64,000 nt of DNA from contig NZ_LLWK01000037.1 of assembly GCF_001529295.1 (NCBI RefSeq), positions 186,001 through 250,000 on the forward strand, given 5' to 3'. A program made the position numbers and the translations under genes. The notes under the pieces are model-generated. The model was not told the origin of the DNA, searched no databases, and saw only the letters and a list, made by a program, of their open reading frames with translations. This DNA comes from Flavobacterium sp. TAB 87 (GTDB lineage Bacteria; Bacteroidota; Bacteroidia; Flavobacteriales; Flavobacteriaceae). How positions within the stretch are numbered: position 1 is the first letter of the stretch; each line of letters begins with the position of its first letter. Shown one piece after another: positions 7,476-15,576 of the stretch.

Positions 7476-8804
7476 TTACAGCAACTTTTGACGCAGGGTC
7501 TTACGGTCAATCTGGAGAATTTCAGCTGCTTTAGTTTTGTTATTATCCACTTGCTGCAAAACTTTCAAAATATAGTCTTTCTCAATAGTCTTTAAGGGCA
7601 ATAATTCATCATGCTGCAGCGGTTTAGGATAGCGCAAATATTCAGGAATAGTGACGATATCGATTGTTTCTTCACACATAATTAGCATGCGTTGCACCAC
7701 ATTTTCTAATTCTCTAACGTTACCCGGCCAAGAATGGCGTTTTAAAATCTCAAAAACCTGATCTGTAATTGTGACAGTATGTTTGTCGTACTCAACACTA
7801 TATTTTTTTATAAAAGTCAGTACTAATGGCACAATGTCTTCTTTACGTTCTCGCAACGGTGGTGTTTCAATATTAACTACATTCAGACGGTAAAACAAAT
7901 CCTCTCTAAAAGAGCCATTTTGCACCATTTTTTGCAAGTCATTATTTGTTGCCGCTATCACACGTAGCGCTAATTTTTGTGGCTTTTGCGACCCAATCAT
8001 AGTTACTTCTTTCTCTTGTAAGACACGAAGCAATCGAGTTTGAACACTATGCGATGCCGTACCAATTTCATCTAAAAAAATAGTTCCACCATCTGCTGCT
8101 TGAAAAAAACCACTTCTTGTTTCTAAAGCACCTGTAAACGCGCCTTTGGCATAACCAAACAATTCTGACTCTAACAAATTTTCTGGAATTGCACCACAAT
8201 TTACAGCAATAAACGGGTTAGCTGCATATGCGCCTTTGTAATGAATTGCACGAGCCACTAATTCTTTTCCAGTACCACTTTCTCCTTCTATTAAAACGGT
8301 AGCTCGGTTATTTTTTACCCGCTCAATTAAATCTACTAAGTAGGTAATTTGCGCCGACTGTCCTACGATCCCCGCATAATTTGCAGCACTACTAGAATCA
8401 TTTTGCGCAGTTTCTAATTTTTTGTTTTTATGTAAATTAGAAATTAAGTTCTGAACTGCTTTTTTTAATTCGTCGTTCGTAAACGGCTTAACTAAGTAAT
8501 CTACAGCACCGGCTTTTACAGCATCAAGTGCAGAATCTACTGAAGGAAAACCCGTAATAACCAATTTCTGAATATCTGGAAAATGCTCTTCTACATATTT
8601 AATCAATTCCATGCCATTAATTCCCGGCATTTGCAAATCGGTAATTAATAAATCTATTGTACTATTTTTAAGTATATCAATAGCTTCCGACACAGAAGAT
8701 GCGCGGTACGTATGAAAATTTTGCGCCTTTAAACTGCGTTGCAACAGTTCGAGCATATCAAAATTATCATCTACAATTAATATATTTTCTTTCTTTAATT
8801 TCAT
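7476..8804 (-). CDS. NtrC-family sigma-54-dependent response regulator
   Basis: 442 residues with three domains in order. Receiver, 1-125: acidic pair D12-D13, phospho-acceptor D56 in TDLQMPG, Lys106 in YLVKPF. AAA+ sigma-54 activation domain, about 145-380: Walker A GESGTGKE (174-181), GAFTGA sigma-54 contact loop (221-226), Walker B TIFLDEIG (241-248). Fis-type HTH at the end, with NKTKAAEILQIDRKTLRQKL. The N-terminus overlaps the end of the kinase gene by 4 bp, so the two are a co-translated pair. It should activate sigma-54 promoters; the nearest is the one before the Cys-rich gene and gdhA, directly downstream. Confidence 0.95.
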   Translation of the reverse strand: MKLKKENILIVDDNFDMLELLQRSLKAQNFHTYRASSVSEAIDILKNSTIDLLITDLQMPGINGMELIKYVEEHFPDIQKLVITGFPSVDSALDAVKAGAVDYLVKPFTNDELKKAVQNLISNLHKNKKLETAQNDSSSAANYAGIVGQSAQITYLVDLIERVKNNRATVLIEGESGTGKELVARAIHYKGAYAANPFIAVNCGAIPENLLESELFGYAKGAFTGALETRSGFFQAADGGTIFLDEIGTASHSVQTRLLRVLQEKEVTMIGSQKPQKLALRVIAATNNDLQKMVQNGSFREDLFYRLNVVNIETPPLRERKEDIVPLVLTFIKKYSVEYDKHTVTITDQVFEILKRHSWPGNVRELENVVQRMLIMCEETIDIVTIPEYLRYPKPLQHDELLPLKTIEKDYILKVLQQVDNNKTKAAEILQIDRKTLRQKLL

Positions 8805-9901
8805 ACAGAAACTTTTAGCGGCAATCGAATTAAAAAAACCGTTCCTCTGGGTTGATTGTCAAAGGTACTAATATCTCCTTGGTGACTTTTTATGATTCCA
8901 TGCACCACACTCAAACCCAATCCTGAACCTTCACCAATTGGCTTTGTAGTAAAAAAGGGCTCAAATATTTTTGATTTAATAGCTTCGGCAATTCCCGAAC
9001 CTTCATCACTTATTTCAATAAAAAAATTACACTCATCATCGTAAACTTTTACTTCAATAACTGAATTTTCAGGTGCTACGTAAATTGAATTGATTAAGAT
9101 ATTAAACAACACCTGCGTAAACTGAATCTCATCCACTTGCGCTTCGAGGTTTTGATTGTCAAAAATTAATTTACAATCTACTTTATGTTTTTTAAAATTA
9201 AGACCTAATAGCGAGAGCGCTTGAGTAACTACGGGTTTTATTTTTACAAATAATCGATTTTGCGGCATTTCACAAGAGAAAAACATCAATTTCTTAACTA
9301 CTTCACGCGAATAAACAGCCGATTTAATAATCTTTGCGCTGTCTAATTTAGATTGCGATTCTTTGGTAGAATCCTGAATAAATTCGGCAAAGCCTAATAT
9401 ATTTCCCAAGGGAGTATTAAGTTCATGGGCGATACCAGCAGTAATCTCACCCAGAATTGAAAGTCTGTCAATTCGTTGCGCACTGCTTTTTAGTAATTCT
9501 TCCTTTACCTTATTGAGGTGTTTTTCATAAAAAGAACCAATATCTTGCGCAATTTTAAAAAGCAAGATTTGCTCCTCTTCTAAAAAAGAATCTAACGAAT
9601 ATTGTAAAGCGGGGTAATGCATTTTAACTGAACCAATTTCAAAGGAATTGACAGTAATATTTGCTTCTTGAAAAATAGTTTCTGCTGATAAGGAACCAAC
9701 AAAAATATGCTCGTCGTTTGTTTGCAATTCAACTATTACATCTTCTTCAAATCGCCACGTTTTTTTTAAAACTGCACAAATTGATTCTAATGTCTCATGA
9801 ATATTGTTCTTGTGTAAAAGTATAATTTCAGAAACCTCGTACAAACAGGTCAATTCCTTGGTACGTTCTCTTAGCTTTTCTTCTACAGATAATGTGGCCA
9901 T
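8801..9901 (-). CDS. Soluble sensor histidine kinase, partner of the NtrC-type regulator
   Basis: 366 residues with no signal peptide or membrane helix, so it senses an internal signal. Residues 1-130 form a GAF-like sensor region with a leading coiled coil. The dimerisation/phospho-acceptor domain has GEITAGIAHELNTPLGN with His159. The HATPase domain shows the N-box LINSIYVAP, G1 DEGSGI, F-box FEPFFTTK and G2 GEGSGLGL. The class is NtrB/AtoS-like. It is the first gene of the kinase-regulator pair and its stop overlaps the regulator start. The ligand of the N-terminal domain is unknown. Confidence 0.92.
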   Translation of the reverse strand: MATLSVEEKLRERTKELTCLYEVSEIILLHKNNIHETLESICAVLKKTWRFEEDVIVELQTNDEHIFVGSLSAETIFQEANITVNSFEIGSVKMHYPALQYSLDSFLEEEQILLFKIAQDIGSFYEKHLNKVKEELLKSSAQRIDRLSILGEITAGIAHELNTPLGNILGFAEFIQDSTKESQSKLDSAKIIKSAVYSREVVKKLMFFSCEMPQNRLFVKIKPVVTQALSLLGLNFKKHKVDCKLIFDNQNLEAQVDEIQFTQVLFNILINSIYVAPENSVIEVKVYDDECNFFIEISDEGSGIAEAIKSKIFEPFFTTKPIGEGSGLGLSVVHGIIKSHQGDISTFDNQPRGTVFLIRLPLKVSV

Positions 9902-9971
9902 TGTTTTGCAATTTTAGATATTTAAAAAAACGATTTACACAGGTAAAAATCAATAAATAATAATCGATTTT

Positions 9972-10145
9972 TTATCGTTTCAGTTTTCGCAAAAGTCCGA
10001 TCAAAAACAAAACGAGTCCAACACCAAGTAAAATATAATAAAAAGAAAGACTTTTATCTTTACTAACATTGGCAGTGACAAAACAAATAATACTTGCGAA
10101 ATAAAAAACTAACGGAGGTATGTTCTTGAAAGAAGAAAAAGGCAT
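9972..10145 (-). CDS. Small two-helix membrane protein downstream of ftsY
   Basis: 57 residues from an ATG at 10145 to TAA at 9972, 12 bp after the ftsY stop on the same strand. Two hydrophobic segments are clear: PLVFYFASIICFVT (11-24) and YYILLGVGLVLFLIGLL (37-53), joined by a short polar loop and ending in RKLKR. The positively charged tail suggests cytosolic ends. I do not recognise a family. Codon usage and close spacing suggest it is real and co-transcribed with ftsY. Confidence 0.6.
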   Translation of the reverse strand: MPFSSFKNIPPLVFYFASIICFVTANVSKDKSLSFYYILLGVGLVLFLIGLLRKLKR

Positions 10146-10157
10146 AATGGGAAACTA

Positions 10158-11114
10158 TTATTTAAAAAAACTATCTACAAACTCGTGTTTATTAAAAACC
10201 TGTAAATCTTCTATTCCCTCACCAACACCAATGTATTTTACAGGAATTTTGAATTGATCCGAAATACCAATTACCACTCCACCTTTTGCAGTTCCATCTA
10301 ATTTAGTTACCGCTAATGAAGTCACCTCTGTAGCAGCAGTAAACTGCTTCGCTTGCTCAAAGGCGTTTTGGCCAGTTGAACCATCCAAAACTAATAAAAC
10401 ATCATGAGGTGCGTCGATAACCACTTTTTGCATTACTCGTTTTACTTTGGTCAATTCATTCATTAAATTAATTTTGTTATGCAGACGACCGGCTGTATCT
10501 ATAATAACTATGTCCGCATTTTGCGCTACTGCCGATTGCAAGGTATCAAACGCGACAGAAGCAGGATCACTCCCCATATCTTGTCTTACAATTGGAACTC
10601 CCACGCGATCTGCCCAAATTTGTAGTTGATCTATAGCTGCCGCACGGAAAGTATCGGCCGCACCTAAAACAACGCTATGGCCCGCTTTTTTAAACTGATA
10701 AGCTAATTTACCAATCGTAGTTGTTTTACCCACTCCATTTACACCTACCACCATTAAAACATAAGGCTTGTTTTGCACGTTGGGAATGACAAATTCAGTT
10801 GCATTACCAGAATTGGTTTCCGACAACAAACCTGCAATTTCTTCTCTTAAAATTTGATTCAGCTCTTCTGTACCAACATATTTATCTTCTGCCACGCGTT
10901 TTTCAATACGCTCAATTACTTTAAGGGTAGTATTGACCCCTACATCCGAAGCTACTAGTATTTCTTCTAAATTATCCAGAACCTCATCGTCTACTTTAGA
11001 CTTTCCTGCAACTGCTTTGGTAAGTTTATTAAGAAACGTAGCCTTTGATTTTTCAAGACCCTTATCCAAAGTCTCCTTTTTTTCAGATGAAAATAATTTT
11101 TTAAAAAAACTCAT
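10158..11114 (-). CDS. ftsY: Signal recognition particle receptor FtsY
   Basis: SRP receptor GTPase that docks ribosome-nascent chain complexes at the membrane translocon. 318 residues with a short N-terminal region, then the N domain helices (about 20-100) and the G domain. G motifs visible: GVNGVGKTT (124-132), DTFRAAAIDQL, DTAGR, and TKLDGTAKGG. There is no long acidic A domain, as usual for Bacteroidota. It follows rpmB, rpmG and the DUF4295 gene, the order conserved in this phylum. A terminator-like hairpin lies between DUF4295 and ftsY. Confidence 0.97.
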   Translation of the reverse strand: MSFFKKLFSSEKKETLDKGLEKSKATFLNKLTKAVAGKSKVDDEVLDNLEEILVASDVGVNTTLKVIERIEKRVAEDKYVGTEELNQILREEIAGLLSETNSGNATEFVIPNVQNKPYVLMVVGVNGVGKTTTIGKLAYQFKKAGHSVVLGAADTFRAAAIDQLQIWADRVGVPIVRQDMGSDPASVAFDTLQSAVAQNADIVIIDTAGRLHNKINLMNELTKVKRVMQKVVIDAPHDVLLVLDGSTGQNAFEQAKQFTAATEVTSLAVTKLDGTAKGGVVIGISDQFKIPVKYIGVGEGIEDLQVFNKHEFVDSFFK

Positions 11115-11180
11115 AGTATGGTTCGTATTAATAATGAAGGAAATAACAAAAAGTACTGCTATTTAGTTTCCGACAGTAAA

Positions 11181-11219
11181 TATAAAAATAAAAAAGCTAC
11201 TTCCGAATGAAAGTAGCTT
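11181..11219 (-). terminator. Hairpin between the DUF4295 gene and ftsY
   Basis: AAGCTACTT (11194-11202) pairs with AAGTAGCTT (11211-11219). On the minus strand the stem is followed by TTTTTTATTTTTATA. It may terminate ribosomal-protein transcription or attenuate entry into ftsY, since the genes are otherwise collinear. Confidence 0.75.
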
Positions 11220-11240
11220 ATCTATATAATGTAATTGTAA

Positions 11241-11393
11241 TTATTTCTTTTTCAAGAATTCATCAACTGCTTCAGGAGCCATAATAGATTCTACGAATGT
11301 ATATGCCCCAGTTTTAGGAGATTTCACCATTTTGATGGCTTTAGATAATCTCTTAGATGCTGTTTGTAACGATGCTACTGTTTTCTTTGCCAT
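11241..11393 (-). CDS. DUF4295 small basic protein
   Basis: 50 residues from ATG at 11393 to TAA at 11241, beginning MAKKTVASLQ and ending FLKKK. This is the DUF4295 family, a Bacteroidota-specific small basic protein nearly always between rpmG and ftsY. Its length, charge and position suggest it associates with the ribosome, but its function is not established. It starts 6 bp after the rpmG stop. Confidence 0.92.
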   Translation of the reverse strand: MAKKTVASLQTASKRLSKAIKMVKSPKTGAYTFVESIMAPEAVDEFLKKK

Positions 11394-11399
11394 GACGTA

Positions 11400-11582
11400 T
11401 TATTTTATTTCTTTATGAACAGTTACACGTTTCAAGACTGGATTAAATTTCTTAATCTCTAATCTGTCTGGAGTGTTTTTTTTGTTCTTAGTTGTTATAT
11501 ATCTTGAAGTTCCTGCAACACCCGAAGTCTTGTGCTCAGTACATTCTAAAATTACCTGGATTCTATTACCTTTCTTTGCCAT
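11400..11582 (-). CDS. rpmG: 50S ribosomal protein L33
   Basis: 60 residues. It matches L33: basic N-terminus [18 protein letters not shown], central [20 protein letters not shown], and a conserved C-terminus [11 protein letters not shown]. It has one Cys only, so it is the zinc-independent form. It lies 27 bp downstream of rpmB and co-transcribes with it. Confidence 0.97.
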   Translation of the reverse strand: MAKKGNRIQVILECTEHKTSGVAGTSRYITTKNKKNTPDRLEIKKFNPVLKRVTVHKEIK

Positions 11583-11609
11583 CTTGCTATATATTTATTT
11601 GGAAAAAGA

Positions 11610-11846
11610 TTATTTAATAAATCCTTCTGACTGTGCTTTTTTCAAAACAGCAGAGATTCCATTTTTATTAATTGTTTTTATCGTAGATGCTGCTACTCTA
11701 AGAGTAATCCATCTATCTTCTTCTGGAAGATAAAAACGCTTCTTAACTAAGTTTACAGAAAATTTTCTCTTAGTTTTGTTCATAGCGTGAGAAACGTTAT
11801 TTCCTACCATCGCTCTTTTACCTGTAAGGTCACAAACTCTTGACAT
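11610..11846 (-). CDS. rpmB: 50S ribosomal protein L28
   Basis: 78 residues. It matches L28: [21 protein letters not shown] at the start, [21 protein letters not shown] in the middle, and [14 protein letters not shown]. It is the first gene of the rpmB-rpmG-DUF4295 group. The gap to cinA (about 70 bp) carries its promoter, but I see no perfect -7 box. Confidence 0.97.
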   Translation of the reverse strand: MSRVCDLTGKRAMVGNNVSHAMNKTKRKFSVNLVKKRFYLPEEDRWITLRVAASTIKTINKNGISAVLKKAQSEGFIK

Positions 11847-11917
11847 TATACTTATCTTTTATCGTTATTCAAAATCAGGGTGCAAAGAAAAGAAAAATAA
11901 ACGATGTAGCAAAAAAA

Positions 11918-13171
11918 TTAGCACACATTTTTTAAAATTTCTTTCTGTAACATTTCTAAACTCTTGACTACCGCTCTATCAGTCACTTTTTCACGCGGTT
12001 GACCAAAATTAAATTCTTCTACAATTACTGCGTTTGGTGTCGCAATTGCGATAAAAATAGTTCCGATTTCTGCAGCAGCATCTCCTTTTGACGGTCCTGC
12101 ATTTCCTGTCGTTGCAATGGCATAATCAGCATTAAAAAGCGCTTTTACCTTTATTGCCATTTCTGAAGCAACAGCAGCACTTACAACAGAATGTTCTGCA
12201 ATCAATTTTTCAGAAACATCTAGAACATCAATTTTTGTTTGCGTTGCATAACAAACTAAGCCACCTTTAAAACACAACGAAGCGCCTGGAACCGCAGTAA
12301 TTGTTGCAGCAATTTTACCTCCTGTACAACTTTCGGCAATTGTTATCGTTTTATTTTGTTCTTTCAACATCTTTAAGACCACCACTTCTAATGTTTCGTC
12401 TTCATCAAACCCAACAATAATATCATGAATGATAGCATCCAAACTTTTAATTTGTGTGGCCAATTCATTTTCTAACATTTCTTTATCAGTGCCACGCGCA
12501 GACAATCGCAAACGAACGCGTCCTGGACTTGGCAAATAGGCCAATTTGATAAATTCTGGTAAACTATCCTCCCATTCCTCAATTCGCTCTGCAACCAGAC
12601 TTTCGCCTTGTCCATAAGTCAAAACCGTTTGATGTAAAATATAAGGGCGTTTATATTCTTTTATTACTTTTGGAATGATTTGATGTTCTACTAAATGTTT
12701 CATCTCGTAGGGCACTCCAGGCAACGAAATAAACACAGTATTTTCCTTTTTCATCCACATTCCAGGCGCAGTACCCACTTGATTAAAAAGAACCGTGCAT
12801 TTTGAAGGGACCAAAGCTTGATCTTTATTAATTTGCGTAATTGGTCGTTTAAAATAACCCTCAATTAATTCGGTCACATGCGCTAAAACTAGTTCATCGA
12901 CAACCAACTCATCATCAAAATAATCGCAAAAGGTTTTTTTAGTAACATCGTCTTTGGTTGGCCCTAAACCGCCCGTTACAATCACCAAATCTACTCTATT
13001 TTGCAACTGTCCAAAAGTATCTAGAATTTGTTTTTTATCGTCACTGATCGAAAGCATTTCGTGAACTTCCACTCCAATTTTATCTAGAGATTTGGCTATA
13101 AAACCTGAATTGGTATCTACAATTTGTCCAATTAAAATTTCATCTCCAATTGTAATAATCGCTGCCTTCAT
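11918..13171 (-). CDS. cinA: CinA family nicotinamide-nucleotide amidase / competence-damage protein
   Basis: 417 residues. An N-terminal MoaB/MogA-like domain (1-170; [29 protein letters not shown]) is followed by the C-terminal CinA deamidase domain (about 255-417; [21 protein letters not shown]). The C-terminal domain converts NMN to nicotinic acid mononucleotide; the N-terminal domain acts as an ADP-ribose/COG1058 pyrophosphatase in some members. The frame is open to 13252, but that 27-residue extension crosses a -7 box and the terminator of the upstream gene. The start at 13171 gives the family length. Confidence 0.93.
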   Translation of the reverse strand: MKAAIITIGDEILIGQIVDTNSGFIAKSLDKIGVEVHEMLSISDDKKQILDTFGQLQNRVDLVIVTGGLGPTKDDVTKKTFCDYFDDELVVDELVLAHVTELIEGYFKRPITQINKDQALVPSKCTVLFNQVGTAPGMWMKKENTVFISLPGVPYEMKHLVEHQIIPKVIKEYKRPYILHQTVLTYGQGESLVAERIEEWEDSLPEFIKLAYLPSPGRVRLRLSARGTDKEMLENELATQIKSLDAIIHDIIVGFDEDETLEVVVLKMLKEQNKTITIAESCTGGKIAATITAVPGASLCFKGGLVCYATQTKIDVLDVSEKLIAEHSVVSAAVASEMAIKVKALFNADYAIATTGNAGPSKGDAAAEIGTIFIAIATPNAVIVEEFNFGQPREKVTDRAVVKSLEMLQKEILKNVC

Positions 13172-13195
13172 ATATTTAATACTTTTGTTTTTATA

Positions 13196-13203
13196 CAAAA
13201 TTA
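13196..13203 (-). promoter_or_regulatory. -7 box of cinA
   Basis: Minus-strand TAATTTTG fits TAnnTTTG and lies 25 nt before the ATG at 13171. No clear -33 TTG is seen. It rules out the longer open-frame start. Confidence 0.5.
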
Positions 13204-13240
13204 CAATTAGTTTATTCTTTACGACACTTGTTTCTACTAA

Positions 13241-13289
13241 ATAATAAAGCATTCTCTATAAATTAAAAATAATTTACAAAGAATGCTTT
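13241..13289 (-). terminator. Terminator after the Hpt gene
   Basis: AAAGCATTC (13246-13254) pairs with GAATGCTTT (13281-13289) around a 26-base AT-rich loop. On the minus strand the stem is followed by T-rich sequence. It separates the Hpt transcript from cinA. Confidence 0.6.
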
Positions 13290-13322
13290 TACAAAATTTA
13301 AATTAGTAATCTAAAAACTACT

Positions 13323-13670
13323 TTAATCTAAATCAAAATCTTTTTTAATTTCTTTTATAGCGTCTTTTACTTGTGTTTTTACACTCTTAAAAGTCTCTAT
13401 AATATCTTTCTTTTTTCCTTCCGATTTTGTCCAAGCTTCCACTTGCAAAATTTCTTCAAATGCTACATTTAAACCCATTAAATCCAAAGTAGGTTTGATT
13501 TTGTGGGCGTACGCGTAAGCATGTTTGTAATCTTTCTTTTTAATTCCTTCTTTAACTTGTTTTAAGTCCTCTGGAACTTCGGTAACAAATAAGCTTAAAA
13601 TCTGTTTTACAAATTCTGGATCGTTATCTGAAAGTGCGTACACTTTGGAAAGGTTGTATTTTAAAGCCAT
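13323..13670 (-). CDS. Histidine phosphotransfer (Hpt) domain protein
   Basis: 115 residues forming a single helical Hpt domain. The phospho-acceptor is His56 in YAYAHKIKPTLDLMG, matching the HxxKG..-like Hpt consensus loosely, with a downstream helix region EILQVEAWTKSEGKKKD. It would relay phosphate between a hybrid kinase and a response regulator in the cytosol. No hybrid kinase is nearby, so its partner is unknown. The start codon overlaps the stop of the FAH-family gene (TAATG), so the two are translationally coupled. Confidence 0.85.
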   Translation of the reverse strand: MALKYNLSKVYALSDNDPEFVKQILSLFVTEVPEDLKQVKEGIKKKDYKHAYAYAHKIKPTLDLMGLNVAFEEILQVEAWTKSEGKKKDIIETFKSVKTQVKDAIKEIKKDFDLD

Positions 13671-14281
13671 TATTTTACTTGAATTCGAAATAATTTATGT
13701 CCATCTAAAAATCCTTCTAAAACATCATTGGGTTTTACCGCAGCAACACCTTCTGGCGTCCCTGTAAAAATGATATCGCCAATTTTAAGCGTAAAATATT
13801 GAGAAACGTACGAAATCAATTCGTCTACCTTCCACAACATCAAATCGGTATTGCCTTTTTGAACCGTTTTAGAATTATTAGTCAATTCAAATGTAATATT
13901 TTCTAGTGAACTAAATTGTGACTTAGGTAAAAAATCACCGAGCACTGCCGAGCCATCAAAGGCTTTTGCTTTCTCCCACGGCAATCCTTTTTCTTTTAAT
14001 TTAGATTGTAAATCCCTGGCTGTAAAGTCAATACCCACACTAATTTCATCATAATACTTATGCGCAAATTTTGGCTCAATGTACTTTCCTACCTTATTAA
14101 TTTTAACAATTAACTCGATTTCGTGATGAATATCGTCAGAAAATTCGGGAATCACAAAAGGATGCTGCTTTAACAAAACGGCAGAATCAGGCTTCATAAA
14201 AATCACAGGTTCTGTCGGACGTTCATTTTTGAGCTCCGCGATGTGATTTGCGTAGTTGCGACCAATACAAATAATTTTCAT
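13670..14281 (-). CDS. Fumarylacetoacetate hydrolase (FAH) family protein
   Basis: 203 residues from the ATG at 14281. The FAH fold motifs are visible: KIICIGRNYANHIAE, PVIFMKPDSAVL, the metal-site region HHEIELIVKINK, DFTARDLQ, and FTGTPEGV. Members include acylpyruvases and oxaloacetate decarboxylases/tautomerases (YcgM, FAHD1). The single short domain matches these better than true fumarylacetoacetase. The frame extends ten codons upstream to 14311, but the extension comes from a repeat array and is not conserved-looking. The substrate cannot be decided from sequence. Confidence 0.88.
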   Translation of the reverse strand: MKIICIGRNYANHIAELKNERPTEPVIFMKPDSAVLLKQHPFVIPEFSDDIHHEIELIVKINKVGKYIEPKFAHKYYDEISVGIDFTARDLQSKLKEKGLPWEKAKAFDGSAVLGDFLPKSQFSSLENITFELTNNSKTVQKGNTDLMLWKVDELISYVSQYFTLKIGDIIFTGTPEGVAAVKPNDVLEGFLDGHKLFRIQVK

Positions 14282-14288
14282 TTCTTTT

Positions 14289-14368
14289 AAAGTTGCTAAG
14301 TTACCAAGCACTTAAGCTACTAAGACAAAAAGTAAAAAAACTTAAAGACTTAGCAGCTTAGCGTCTTA
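14289..14368. repeat. Inverted pair of octamer-phased short repeats
   Basis: The left half has AAG at an 8-base period (AAGTTGCT, AAGTTACC, AAGCACTT, AAGCTACT, AAGACAAA). The right half has CTTA at the same period (CTTAAAGA, CTTAGCAG, CTTAGCGT, CTTAAAAA). TAAGCTACTAAG (14313-14324) pairs with CTTAGCAGCTTA (14349-14360) with one mismatch, so the array folds into a hairpin in the gap between the exonuclease and FAH genes. Confidence 0.7.
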
Positions 14369-14373
14369 AAAAC

Positions 14374-15144
14374 TTATTTCGTATTTAATTTTCTGAGCTT
14401 AATGGCCGTTAACACTTTCTTGGTATACAGCGGAAAATCAGCATTTTGAATCCAACTGAAATATCCTGGCTCTGACTCTAAAATAGCATCTACTTTTTTA
14501 CCTTTGTGCTTACCGAAAGTAAAGATTTCTTGATCGTCTTTATCAAAAGCAATCATTCCAGCAAAATCGGCTATTTTCTTTCGCGTAGTAAATTCAGAAA
14601 GCGATTTCATATCATTTTCCAACTCGGGATAACGATCCAACTGCGCTTTTAAAATTTCGTAGGTTGCCATAGTATCTGCTTCCGCAGAATGTGCATTTTC
14701 TAAACTTTGACCGCAGTAAAACTTATAGGCCGCACTTAAGGTTCTCTCTTCCATTTTATGAAAAACAGTTTGTACGTCTACCGAAACTTTATTTTTCATG
14801 TCAAAATCAACTCCTGCACGCAATAATTCTTCTGCCAATAACGGAATGTCAAATCGATCAGAATTAAAACCAGCCAAATCACTGTCTTTGATCATATTGT
14901 AGACTTGCGGAGCCAATTCTATAAAAGTGGGTTCATTGGCAATTTTTTCATTTGTTATTCCATGAACTGCCGTTGTTTGTGCGGGAATTGGAATAGTCGG
15001 ATTAACCAACCACGTTTTACTTTCTTTATTTCCGTTTGGAAAAACTTTAAATATTGAAATTTCCACTATTCTATCTTTTCCGATATCAATTCCTGTCGTT
15101 TCTAGATCGAAAAAGCAAATTGGTTTGCTGAGTTTGAGTTCCAT
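14374..15144 (-). CDS. DnaQ-like DEDDh 3'-5' exonuclease
   Basis: 256 residues. The N-terminal 170 form an RNase T/DnaQ exonuclease domain: Exo I FFDLETTG (Asp13, Glu15), Exo II around AGFNSDRFDIPLL, and Exo III HSAEADTMATYEI with the His and Asp of the DEDDh set. The C-terminal part has FTFGKHKGKKV, a short module often seen after such domains in this phylum (a DUF3820-like helix pair). It is probably a repair or processing exonuclease rather than the Pol III epsilon subunit, because it lacks the PHP/clamp motifs and carries the extra tail. Confidence 0.85.
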   Translation of the reverse strand: MELKLSKPICFFDLETTGIDIGKDRIVEISIFKVFPNGNKESKTWLVNPTIPIPAQTTAVHGITNEKIANEPTFIELAPQVYNMIKDSDLAGFNSDRFDIPLLAEELLRAGVDFDMKNKVSVDVQTVFHKMEERTLSAAYKFYCGQSLENAHSAEADTMATYEILKAQLDRYPELENDMKSLSEFTTRKKIADFAGMIAFDKDDQEIFTFGKHKGKKVDAILESEPGYFSWIQNADFPLYTKKVLTAIKLRKLNTK

Positions 15145-15520
15145 TTACAAATTTTATTAAGAATACAAATGTAATTTTTAAAGCCGAAAAAACACAATTG
15201 AAATGTTATAAACCACTTAATTTAACTTGTAGAAGAAAATAAATTTTTAATTCAACTATTTAACTGTGCCAGTCGATAGTTCAAAGAAAGTTTTGTAAGC
15301 TTTAGTGTTTAAAAAAGCTAGTTAATTTTATGTATGAGTTATTGTAATCAAAATTCTAATTCCGAAAAGCAGTACTATAAACAAATTATATTGTCATCCC
15401 GACGAAAGAGAATTCCTAACCATCAAATCGGAAATGCAAAAAATGTCAAAAACTGAAATTACTACTCTAATTGCTTTAAAAGCTATGCAATTGCTTTATT
15501 TTACTTTTTACACAAAATGA
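15145..15520. other. Gene-poor gap with degraded sequence
   Basis: About 375 bp without a supported gene. On the plus strand a frame runs from a TGA near 15335 to TGA at about 15520 with no proper start. A small piece near 15393 (GTCATCCCGACGAAAGAG) resembles a short intergenic repeat I associate with Bacteroidota genomes. I read the stretch as relic DNA plus the leader of the exonuclease gene. Confidence 0.4.
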
Positions 15521-15556
15521 AAAATCCGAATTGTTTTTTAAAACAATTCGGATTTT
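15521..15556 (-). terminator. Terminator of the E2 gene
   Basis: AAAATCCGAATTGTTT (15521-15536) is the exact reverse complement of 15541-15556 around a TTTA loop. It lies 21 bp past the stop of the E2 gene on the minus strand. Confidence 0.88.
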
Positions 15557-15576
15557 CTATAGTACTTCTACATCTA

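Noticed and set aside
13172..13252. N-terminal 27-residue extension of CinA
   Set aside because: It crosses a -7 box and the terminator of the preceding Hpt gene, and the remaining protein has the family length without it.
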